A stretch of 18,034 bases of DNA from DASSZN01 sp035702805 (GTDB taxonomy: Bacteria; Chloroflexota; Chloroflexia; Thermomicrobiales; Thermomicrobiaceae). The translations under genes and the position numbers were made by a program. Each line of letters starts with the position of its first letter. The stretch's first letter is position 1. Shown here one piece after another: positions 6,578-13,791 of the stretch. Below the pieces are notes generated by a model that was not told where the DNA came from, searched no databases, and saw nothing but the letters and a program-made list of their open reading frames with translations. Location of the stretch: contig DASSZN010000065.1 in the NCBI GenBank assembly GCA_035702805.1, positions 1 through 18,034 of the forward strand. Reading direction: 5' to 3'.

Positions 6578-7228
6578 CTACTGATCGGGCGGATTCACCA
6601 GGCCGTGGCGCAGCGCGTAGGCGATGACCTGCGCGCGGTTCTGCAGGTGCAGCTTGTTGAGGATGTTGCGCAGGTGGTACTTGACCGTGTTCTCGCTGAC
6701 GATCAGGCGGTCGGCGAGCTCGCGGTTCGAGGTGACCCCCTGGACCAGGAGCTCGAGGACCTCCCGCTCGCGGTCCGTCAAATCCTCGACGGGTCGCTCG
6801 ACGCGGTGGAGCGACGGGTGGGCGAACTCGTTGAGCACCTTCCGGGCGAGCCCCGGGGTCAGTGCCGGCTGGCCCTGGCCGACCCCCTCCAGCAGCGCGA
6901 AGAACTCCCGCGCCTCGAGGTTCTTGGGCAGGAACCCCTGCGCCCCGGACTTGACCGCCTCGAAGAGGTCGGCGTCTTCCTCGGAGGCCGTCAGGACGAC
7001 GACGTTCACCTCCGGCATCTCGGCGCTGATCAGCCGGGTGGCCTCCAGCCCGCCCATGACCGGCATAGTCAGGTCCATCAGGACCACCTCGGGCCGGAGC
7101 TCACGCGCCCGGTCCACCGCCTCACGACCGTTGCGGGCCTCGGCCACGACGTCCACGCCGCGTGCCTCGAGCAGGCTGCGCAGACCGTCGCGGAAGAGCG
7201 CGTGGTCATCGGCGATCACGACGCGCAT
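6578..7228 (-). CDS. NarL/FixJ-family response regulator
   Basis: This 216-aa transcription regulator should be phosphorylated by the adjacent kinase and bind DNA. The receiver domain has the acidic pair Asp7/Asp8, phospho-acceptor Asp52 in VVLMDLTMPVMGG, Thr80 and Lys102. A LuxR-type helix-turn-helix occupies about 146-210, with LTDREREVLELL and VSENTVKYHLRNILNKL. ATG 7228 is chosen because GGAGGAG precedes it closely (3 nt) and receiver domains begin here; an in-frame ATG at 7240 lacks a binding site and is the alternative. The gene overlaps the 3' end of the kinase gene by 23 nt, so translation is coupled. nirK follows downstream on the same strand, which makes it a candidate target. That link is inference. 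Confidence 0.92.
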   Translation of the reverse strand: MRVVIADDHALFRDGLRSLLEARGVDVVAEARNGREAVDRARELRPEVVLMDLTMPVMGGLEATRLISAEMPEVNVVVLTASEEDADLFEAVKSGAQGFLPKNLEAREFFALLEGVGQGQPALTPGLARKVLNEFAHPSLHRVERPVEDLTDREREVLELLVQGVTSNRELADRLIVSENTVKYHLRNILNKLHLQNRAQVIAYALRHGLVNPPDQ

Positions 7229-8651
7229 CGGCTCCTCCATTGCCGGTGATAACGGCCGCGGTTGTTGGGACGCGCACGAGGACGCTCGTCCCCTCGCCTG
7301 GACGCGCCGTGATGCGCAGCGTACCACCGACCGCCTCGGCCCGCTCGCGCATTGTCGACAGGCCGAAGCGTGGGAACGCGGTGCGGCCGAGGGTCTCGGG
7401 GTCGAAGCCGGCGCCGTCGTCAGACACCGTCACCTCGACCGCGCCGGGCACGAGTCCGATGGACACCGCCGCGCGACCGGCACCCGCGTGCTTGCGGACG
7501 TTTGCCAGTGCCTCCTGGATGATCCGCAGCAGTTGGATCTCGGCGAGCGGCGTCAGGGACAGGTCGGCGTCTCCGATCGACGGCGCCTCGAGCGTGGCGA
7601 CCACGCCGCTCTGATCCTGCCAGCGCTCGAGGTACTCCCGCAGCGTATCGAGGAACGGCCGGCTCGGGTCCGACGAGGCACGGAGCCCCAGGATATTCTC
7701 GCGCACGTCGACGTAGGCCTCGCGCGCGGCCTGGGCGAGCTGGCCGATCTGCGCGGCCGCTCGGTCCGGCTCGCCCCGTCGCAGCAGTTCCTCGGCGGCC
7801 TGCGCCTTCGTGTTGACGTAACCGAGCACCTGGGCCAGGCTGTCGTGCATCTCCCGCGCGATGCGGTCGCGCTCCTCGCTGATGGCCAGTGCCTGGACAC
7901 GCCGGTGCAGGCGCGCGTTCTCGATGGCGATGGCCGCCTGGGTCGCGAATCGCTCCACTCGGTGCTCGTCACCGAGGTCGAACTCCTGCCCGCCGAGCTT
8001 CTCCGTGAGGTAGAGACCACCGAGGACCCGGCCGTGTGACAGGATCGGGACGGCGAGGAGCGAGCGCATCGGCGGGTGGTTGGGTGGGAACCCGACGGAG
8101 CCGGGCTCCTTCGAGAGGTCGACGGTGCGGATCGGCCGGGCTTCCTGGATGACCGCGCCCAGCAGCCCACGCCCGACGGGAATCGGCCCGATCCGCGCGC
8201 GCTCCTCATCGGTCAGCCCCGAGGTGAGGAAGGCTTCGAACCATCCCTCCTCGCTCAGGAGCGAGAGCGCCCCGTAGCGGGCACCCACCAGGTCGCGCGC
8301 CTGCTCGACGACGGTTTGCAGGACCGTCTCCAGATCGAGCTGGCCGGTAATCGCGACGCTTGCCTGGGCGAGCGACAGGAGTTCCTGGTTCTGCCGGGCG
8401 ATCCGGGACTGCATGCGCGCGATTACCGTGAAGATCGACTGGGTGAAGACGAGCGTGCCGGTCACGACCACGGCGGCGAGCAGCAGGTAGCCCGGCCAGG
8501 ACTGGAAGAGTCGCGGGTAGACCAGGTCGCGGAGCAGTTCGAGCGCGGTCAGGAACACGAGCGGGACGAAGATCGCAAGCCACTGGAGGCGCCGAAGCGA
8601 GTGCGGCGCCTCGACGTTGAGCCACGAACGGCGGCCGGCGTCGCGTGCCAT
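7206..8651 (-). CDS. GAF-domain sensor histidine kinase, DosS-like
   Basis: This 481-aa kinase has two hydrophobic segments at about 22-42 and 54-75, which anchor it in the membrane. They are followed by a GAF domain at about 105-248, a HisKA_3 dimerisation helix with phospho-acceptor His269 in REMHDSLAQ, and a HATPase domain with N-box Asn384 and G-box DDGAGF at 411-416. The GAF domain resembles those of the mycobacterial DosS/DosT heme sensors, notably GRGLLG (160-165), SVGFPPNHPPMRS (185-197) and LYLTEKLGG (213-221). His192 of the HPPM motif may correspond to the heme ligand of DosS, which needs an alignment. The ATG has GGAGGTGGGG just upstream. The partner regulator overlaps its 3' end. 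The ligand could be oxygen, NO or CO if heme is bound, or something else. Confidence 0.92.
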   Translation of the reverse strand: MARDAGRRSWLNVEAPHSLRRLQWLAIFVPLVFLTALELLRDLVYPRLFQSWPGYLLLAAVVVTGTLVFTQSIFTVIARMQSRIARQNQELLSLAQASVAITGQLDLETVLQTVVEQARDLVGARYGALSLLSEEGWFEAFLTSGLTDEERARIGPIPVGRGLLGAVIQEARPIRTVDLSKEPGSVGFPPNHPPMRSLLAVPILSHGRVLGGLYLTEKLGGQEFDLGDEHRVERFATQAAIAIENARLHRRVQALAISEERDRIAREMHDSLAQVLGYVNTKAQAAEELLRRGEPDRAAAQIGQLAQAAREAYVDVRENILGLRASSDPSRPFLDTLREYLERWQDQSGVVATLEAPSIGDADLSLTPLAEIQLLRIIQEALANVRKHAGAGRAAVSIGLVPGAVEVTVSDDGAGFDPETLGRTAFPRFGLSTMRERAEAVGGTLRITARPGEGTSVLVRVPTTAAVITGNGGADARRDRR

Positions 8652-8687
8652 CCCCCACCTCCGACGTCGAGACGCGCCGGTTCGCGT

Positions 8688-9482
8688 CTACTCCTCGCCC
8701 TCGACGGTGACTACCACCGGCTCGCCCACGGCCGGATGCTTCATGGCGTGGCCGGTGCGGCGCAGCAGATCGAGCCAGGCCTTGCGTGCCGTCTTGCTCA
8801 GCTCGGTCGTCTGCTCGGCGTGAAGCTCGGACAGCCGCGCCCGGTCGAGGTCGAACTCGTCGGCGAGGTTACGGCGAAGCTCGCGACGCCGCTCGTTGCC
8901 CGCGGCGAGCACCATCCGGAGGTCGCCGACCAGGGAGGCGAGGACATCGGCCTCCGTGTCGACCATGCGCTGGGGCACGACCAGCAGGTGCGTGGGCAGC
9001 GGGAACCCGGTCAGGATGAACCAGGCGCGGACGAGGTCCCCGAGGTGGCCCGAGGTCGCGGGCTGCAGCGCCGGGACGCCCTCGCGCACGACGGCGTCGC
9101 CCTCGGCGCCGTCGCGCTCCCAGGTGGTCACCTGCACCCCGTAGAAGTGGCTGATCGTCGCGCGGGCCAGCGCTTCGGCGGTCCGGCTCACGCCATCCAG
9201 CGCGATCGCCGTCTGCTCGATCTCGTCCGGCCGTGCCTCCGTCCAGAGCGCGATGGCGCCGCTGTGGTGGGAGACGAAACTCAGGTCAGTGACGACGGCG
9301 TAGCGGTCGAGGAGCGGCGCGGCGTCGACGCTGCCGAGCACCGCCGGCACGCCGGCCTGCTCCACCGCATCGGCGCGAAGGTCCGATACCGGGGTGAGGC
9401 CGTCGACTGTAATCCAGCCGTGCGTCAGCGGGTAGGTGAGCAGCGCGGTGCTCAGGGAGTCGTCGATCAGGCAGCGCGTCAC
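8688..9482 (-). CDS. MqnA/MqnD-family protein
   Basis: This 264-aa soluble protein looks like the periplasmic-binding-protein type 2 fold of the MqnA/MqnD family, whose characterised members work in the futalosine route to menaquinone (MqnA is chorismate dehydratase, MqnD makes dihydroxynaphthoate). The support is the pattern PAVLGSVDAAPLLDRYAVVTD (about residues 46-66), followed by IALW and ALDGVSRTAEAL (94-105), which match the order of conserved segments in the family. The N terminus (IDDSLSTALLTYPLTHGW) is recognisably of this type, but the enzyme class cannot be decided. There is no signal peptide. The GTG start has GAAGGAG 6 nt upstream. The gene lies 57 nt after recG and 36 nt before the kinase gene, all on the minus strand, with no other mqn gene in the window. 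Confidence 0.6.
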   Translation of the reverse strand: MTRCLIDDSLSTALLTYPLTHGWITVDGLTPVSDLRADAVEQAGVPAVLGSVDAAPLLDRYAVVTDLSFVSHHSGAIALWTEARPDEIEQTAIALDGVSRTAEALARATISHFYGVQVTTWERDGAEGDAVVREGVPALQPATSGHLGDLVRAWFILTGFPLPTHLLVVPQRMVDTEADVLASLVGDLRMVLAAGNERRRELRRNLADEFDLDRARLSELHAEQTTELSKTARKAWLDLLRRTGHAMKHPAVGEPVVVTVEGEE

Positions 9483-9519
9483 CGGGTTCTCCTTCGCGAT
9501 CGGGGCCCACGGGAAACCG

Positions 9520-9536
9520 GGCCGGCGCCGCCGGCC
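9520..9536 (-). terminator. Possible weak hairpin between recG and the MqnA-like gene
   Basis: GGCCGGC and GCCGGCC form a 7-bp stem with a 3-nt loop, followed on the minus strand by CGGTTTCCC. It lies just past the recG stop and just before the next gene's ribosome binding site. It may attenuate transcription, but in such GC-rich DNA a stem this short can be accidental. Confidence 0.25.
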
Positions 9537-9539
9537 GCC

Positions 9540-12011
9540 TCAGCTGACGTCGGCCGTGGCCGATTGCCAGAAGCGATCGACCCGGGCACGCAGCGCCAAA
9601 TGTTCGGGCAGGGCGAGTTCTCGGTCGATCTCGAGGATGCGGTGCGCCTCGTCGCGCGCCTCCTGGAGCGTCGGCACGTCGCCGAAGGAGGCGAAGCGGA
9701 GGTCGGGCAACCCGCTCTGGCGCGTGCCGAAGAACTCCCCCGGGCCGCGCAGTTCGAGGTCGATCTCGGCAAGGCGGAAGCCGTCCTGGGTCTCGACCAG
9801 CGCGTCGAGCCGGCGCTGGCCGGTCTCGGCGACCTCGTCGGCGAGCAGGATGCAGTGCGAGCGGTGCTCGCCGCGGCCGACCCGCCCCCGGAACTGGTGC
9901 AGCTGCGACAGGCCAAAGCGCTCGGCCCCCTCGATCAGCATGACCGTGGCGTTCGGAACGTCGATGCCGACCTCCACGACCGAGGTCGAGACCAGGATGT
10001 CGATCTCGTGGTCGCGGAAGGCGGCCATGATCGCCTCCTTCTCGCTCGGCCGCATGCGGCCGTGGAGCAGGCCCAGGCGCCGGTCCGGGAAGACGTCGCC
10101 GGCCAACCGCTCGTACTCCTGGGTGGCGGCCCGGGCGTCGATGGCCTCCGACTCCTCGACCAGCGGGTAGATGATGAACGCCTGGCGTCCCTGCTCGACC
10201 TGTCGGCGCACGAAGCGGTAGGCCTCGGCGCGCTGCTCGCCGCCGATGGCGACGGTGCGGATCGGCTGCCGCCCGGGCGGCATCTCGTCCACAATCGAGA
10301 CGTCGAGGTCGCCGTGAAGGACCAGCGCCAGGCTGCGCGGGATCGGCGTGGCGGTCATGACCAGGACGTCGGGGTTGTCCCCCTTCTCGCGCAGCCGCGC
10401 GCGCTGCTCGACGCCGAAGCGGTGCTGCTCGTCGATGACGGCCAGCCCGAGCCGCCGGAACCCGACGCGCTCCTCGAGCAGGGCGTGGGTGCCGACGAGG
10501 ACGTCCACGTCGCCGTCAGCGAGCGCCTCGGCCAGCGCGGCGCGCTCGGCGGCGGGCGTGCTGCCGGTCAGCAGGGCGACGCGGGGACGATCGGCTGGCG
10601 GCAGCGCGTCGTACAGCCGGGTCAGGTTGCGCAGGTGCTGCTCGGCCAGGATCTCGGTCGGCGCGAGAACGGCCGTCTGGTACCCGTCAGACCGGGCGGC
10701 CAGCGCGGCGGCCGCGGCGACCACGGTTTTGCCGGACCCGACGTCTCCCTGGAGGAGACGGCTCATCGGTCGTGGGCTCGCCATGTCGGCCAGGATCTCG
10801 CCGAGGGCGCGGGACTGCGCGCCGGTGAGCCGGAACGGCAGGGCGTCCTCGAACGCGGCCAGCATGCGCTCATCGATGGCAAAGGCGTGCCCCGGCTGTG
10901 CCTGCCACTCCACCTTGCGTCGCACCAGCCCGATCTGCAGCACGAGGAACTCGTCGAACGCGAGTCGCCGCCTCGCGGTCGCCTGGGCCTCGGTGGAGTC
11001 GGGGTAGTGCGCCCAGTCGAGGGCCCGGTCGAGCGCCACCAGGTCGTGCCGCTCCCGGATCGCGTCCGGTAACGGGTCTTCGACCAGGGGGAGCCCGGCA
11101 TCGAGCGCCAACCGGGTGAGGGCGCGCACCTGCTTCTGGTAGAGGTTGCGGGTCAGCGGGTAGATGGGCACGATCCGTCCGGTGTGGAGCAGGTCGTCGT
11201 CCAGCGGCTCCCACTCGGGGCCACGGAAGCAGAGGATGCCACGCTGCTGCTCGACCCGGCCGCTCAGTGCGATCGGCATGCCGACGTGGAGCTGGCGCGC
11301 CAGGTAGGGGTTGAACCAGACCGCGCGAATGCGGCCGGTGGCGTCTCCGACCTCGGCGGTGACCATGACCTTGCCGGTGCGGGTGCGCTCCTGCTCGACG
11401 GCGACGACCTCGCCCTTGACGGTGCACTCCCGCTGGAAGAGGACGCTGCCGATCGGCTGGATCGCCGCGTAGTCCTTGTAGCGGCGCGGCACCAGGTAGA
11501 TCAGGTCCTCGACCGCCGTGACGCCGAGCGCGGCGAGCTGCTCGGCACGCGCCGCGCCGACGCCGGGGAGCGCGGTCACCGGGTCGCGCAGCGAGCGGAG
11601 CTGGACGGCACGGGCCTGGCGCCGCGGCCGGGTCGCGGGCTTCGCCGGGGCGCGCGAGGGGCTCTTGGGCGCGGCCGGAGCCGTGACGCCCCGACCAGGG
11701 CTAGCTGTGGCCGAACCCGCGCTAGATGCGGAATCGGGTGGGTGCGCCGCTGGTGGCGGCGCGGCGGGAAGCGCGAGGGCGGCCTGGACGCGCTCGACAC
11801 GGCGTCGGCGCTCCGATGGGTCGAGCCGCGCGTAGTCCGCCATCAACGGGACGAGCGCGGCGAGCCGGTCCGCCTGCGCGTTCGTCTGGATCTGGCGCGC
11901 CACGAACGCGCTCAGCCCGCCGGACACAGCCGTGTCCTGAAAGCCCTTGCGAACTTCCAGCGCCAGCACTTTGCGTAGCAGTTGGGGGAGATCGCCCGCG
12001 CGCGCGTCCAT
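9540..12011 (-). CDS. recG: ATP-dependent DNA helicase RecG
   Basis: RecG is a superfamily 2 translocase that reverses stalled replication forks and processes branched DNA. The 823-aa product has the wedge/OB domain at about 155-290, led by a helix-hairpin-like ALPGVGAARAEQLAALG (147-163). Helicase motifs include Walker A GDVGSGKT (422-429), DEQH (527-530), TATP (553-556) and QFRGRVGRG (706-714), then the conserved C-terminal domain. It is longer than the roughly 690-aa enterobacterial form because of an N-terminal helical region (1-80) and an Ala/Pro/Ser-rich linker (80-130), an extension I recall from other non-proteobacterial RecG proteins. ATG 12011 is taken as the start because the upstream frame is Arg/Gly-rich noise; no strong ribosome binding site precedes it. 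The start lies 32 nt after the stop of a degV gene, suggesting one transcript. Confidence 0.96.
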   Translation of the reverse strand: MDARAGDLPQLLRKVLALEVRKGFQDTAVSGGLSAFVARQIQTNAQADRLAALVPLMADYARLDPSERRRRVERVQAALALPAAPPPAAHPPDSASSAGSATASPGRGVTAPAAPKSPSRAPAKPATRPRRQARAVQLRSLRDPVTALPGVGAARAEQLAALGVTAVEDLIYLVPRRYKDYAAIQPIGSVLFQRECTVKGEVVAVEQERTRTGKVMVTAEVGDATGRIRAVWFNPYLARQLHVGMPIALSGRVEQQRGILCFRGPEWEPLDDDLLHTGRIVPIYPLTRNLYQKQVRALTRLALDAGLPLVEDPLPDAIRERHDLVALDRALDWAHYPDSTEAQATARRRLAFDEFLVLQIGLVRRKVEWQAQPGHAFAIDERMLAAFEDALPFRLTGAQSRALGEILADMASPRPMSRLLQGDVGSGKTVVAAAAALAARSDGYQTAVLAPTEILAEQHLRNLTRLYDALPPADRPRVALLTGSTPAAERAALAEALADGDVDVLVGTHALLEERVGFRRLGLAVIDEQHRFGVEQRARLREKGDNPDVLVMTATPIPRSLALVLHGDLDVSIVDEMPPGRQPIRTVAIGGEQRAEAYRFVRRQVEQGRQAFIIYPLVEESEAIDARAATQEYERLAGDVFPDRRLGLLHGRMRPSEKEAIMAAFRDHEIDILVSTSVVEVGIDVPNATVMLIEGAERFGLSQLHQFRGRVGRGEHRSHCILLADEVAETGQRRLDALVETQDGFRLAEIDLELRGPGEFFGTRQSGLPDLRFASFGDVPTLQEARDEAHRILEIDRELALPEHLALRARVDRFWQSATADVS

Positions 12012-12043
12012 GCTCGAAGTGAACGCCGGGCCGTCGCCGGGTG

Positions 12044-12913
12044 TCAAGCGGGAGCCGAGTGCGGGCGCACCAGCCCGGCGAACCCGACCAGCCCCGGGCC
12101 ACCGTAGGTGGCGACGACCGTGCCGAGCGGCGCGACCCCCACCGCCAGCCCGTCCTGAATCGCCTCGGCGCGCGCCGCCAGCTCGCGCGCCGTGTCCTCG
12201 ACGCCGACGTGCAGCACCATCAGGTGCTCCCACGGCACCTGCGCCTGGGCCAGCGCCACGAGCCGCTCCAGCGCGCGGCGCGCGGTGCGTACCCGCTCGA
12301 GCGGCTCGACGCCGCCGTCGCGGACCTCGACGATCGGCTTGATCTGTAGCGCCGATCCCAGGAACGCCGACGTGCGGCCAATCCGGCCGCCCCGCTGCAG
12401 GTACTCGAGCGTGTCGAGGGCGGCGTAGACCCGCTGGTCCGTCCGGCGTCGCTCGACCATCGTCGCGATCGCGTCCAGGTTCCCACCGGTCAGCGCCATC
12501 TCGGCGGCCTCCAGCGCGATCCAGCCGGTGCCCATCGAGACGGTGCGGGTATCGATCGGCCGAACCCGACCCGGTTCGACCTCCTCCGCCGCCGTGCGCG
12601 AGGCGTTGAAGGTTCCCGAGAGCCCGGTGGCGATGTGGACGCCGACCACGTCGACCCCGCCGCCGACCAGCTCCGTGTAGACCTCGCGGAACGCGCCGAC
12701 CGACGGCTGGGACGTGCGCGGCTGCTTGCCGGCCCGGAGGATTGCCAGGAACTCGTCGCGGCTCAGGTCGACGCCGTCGCGGTAGACGGTACCCTCGACC
12801 TCGACCGTCAGGGGCACGACGGTGATTGGGAGCCCCTCGAGCATCGCTGGTGGAATGTCGGCCGCGCTATCGGTCACGATCCGCACCGGCCGGTGCTCGC
12901 CGGCCGCGGTCAC
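12044..12913 (-). CDS. DegV-family fatty-acid-binding protein, variant
   Basis: DegV/FakB proteins hold a fatty acid in an internal tunnel and present its carboxylate to the kinase FakA. This 289-aa copy has the N-terminal VTDSAADIPP (13-22), TSQPSVGAF (67-75) and GLSGTFNAS (97-105) for head-group binding, and LDTLEYLQRGGRIGR (166-180). The C-terminal motif that normally reads H-x-GPG is TYGGPGLVGF here, so Tyr270 replaces the carboxylate-contacting His, which may change or abolish fatty acid handling. The GTG start overlaps the stop of the upstream degV gene in GTGA, so translation is coupled. Both copies have exactly 289 residues but differ widely in sequence, pointing to an old duplication. 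The fatty acid specificity is unknown. Confidence 0.9.
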   Translation of the reverse strand: MTAAGEHRPVRIVTDSAADIPPAMLEGLPITVVPLTVEVEGTVYRDGVDLSRDEFLAILRAGKQPRTSQPSVGAFREVYTELVGGGVDVVGVHIATGLSGTFNASRTAAEEVEPGRVRPIDTRTVSMGTGWIALEAAEMALTGGNLDAIATMVERRRTDQRVYAALDTLEYLQRGGRIGRTSAFLGSALQIKPIVEVRDGGVEPLERVRTARRALERLVALAQAQVPWEHLMVLHVGVEDTARELAARAEAIQDGLAVGVAPLGTVVATYGGPGLVGFAGLVRPHSAPA

Positions 12914-13779
12914 GGTCGGCGTTCCCGGGACACGACGTCGTCCCCCTCGTAGACGACGACGCCGACCGCGCCAGGCCCAATGTGCGCTGCCAGCACCGGC
13001 GAGAACTGCGAGAAGACAACGCGGTCCCGCGGGCAGCGGTCGGCCAGCGCGTCGGCGATGGCCTGCCCCGGGCGGGGATCGGTCGTATGCAGGATCGCCA
13101 GGCGGTCGATCACCGGGAAGTCGCGCACCGCGTCGATGAGGCCGGCGGTGGCGCGGGGGAGCGTCCGCGTGCGGGCGAACGGGACGACGAGCCCCTCCTC
13201 GAGGCGCAGGATCGGCTTGAGCTGGAGGATCGATCCGACGATCTCGGCCGCGCGGCCAATACGGCCGCCGCGCCGCAGATACTCCAGCGTGTCGACCAGG
13301 AAGAGCGCCGAGGTCGCGTCGATGGCGCGGTGCGTGAGCTGCACGAGGTCGTCGAGCGACCGTCCCTCACGAGCGGCCCGCGCCGCCCGCAGGACCGGGA
13401 AGCCGAGCCCCATCGACGCCGAGCGCGAGTCGATCACCGCGATCGGCAGCCGACCGTCGATGCCGTCTCGGGCCAGGCACGCGCTCTGGTAGGTGCCGCT
13501 CAGCCGGCTCGAGAGGTGGATCGAGACGACCCCGTCGTGGTCCTCGGCCAGGCGGTCGTAGAGCGCCTGGAAGCGGCCGACAGGCGGTTGAGACGTGCTG
13601 GGGAAGTCGCCGGTCTCGGCCAACCGGCGCATGAACTCGGACGGGGTGATCGTAACCCGGTCCTCGAACACGTCGCTGCCGAGTCGGACCGTCAGCGGGA
13701 CGACGTGGACGCCAAGCTCCGCCGCCAGTTCCGGCGGAATGTCGGCGGTGCTGTCGGTGACCACCGCGACGCGTGCCAT
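12910..13779 (-). CDS. DegV-family fatty-acid-binding protein (FakB-like)
   Basis: This 289-aa protein has the complete DegV/FakB pattern: VVTDSTADIPP (6-16), STSQPPVGRF (61-70) with Thr62, HLSSRLSGTYQSA (88-100) with Ser94, DTLEYLRRGGRIGRA (163-177), and a C-terminal HIGPGAVGV with His266. In characterised FakB proteins the equivalent Thr, Ser and His contact the fatty acid carboxylate, and an Arg near the GGRI motif helps docking to FakA. The start ATG has GGCGGAGG about 4 nt upstream, and the gene begins 12 nt after the fakA stop, so kinase and carrier are made together. It most likely delivers fatty acids for conversion to acyl-phosphate and then phospholipid synthesis through PlsX/PlsY; neither of those genes is in the window. 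Confidence 0.93.
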   Translation of the reverse strand: MARVAVVTDSTADIPPELAAELGVHVVPLTVRLGSDVFEDRVTITPSEFMRRLAETGDFPSTSQPPVGRFQALYDRLAEDHDGVVSIHLSSRLSGTYQSACLARDGIDGRLPIAVIDSRSASMGLGFPVLRAARAAREGRSLDDLVQLTHRAIDATSALFLVDTLEYLRRGGRIGRAAEIVGSILQLKPILRLEEGLVVPFARTRTLPRATAGLIDAVRDFPVIDRLAILHTTDPRPGQAIADALADRCPRDRVVFSQFSPVLAAHIGPGAVGVVVYEGDDVVSRERRP

Positions 13780-13791
13780 CGGCCTCCGCCC

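Noticed and set aside
8076..11072. A 998-codon open frame on the plus strand opposite the kinase, MqnA-like and recG genes
   Set aside because: It is antisense to well-supported genes, its product is rich in Arg, Gly, Asp, Val and Gln with no recognisable domain, and high GC content makes long spurious frames common.
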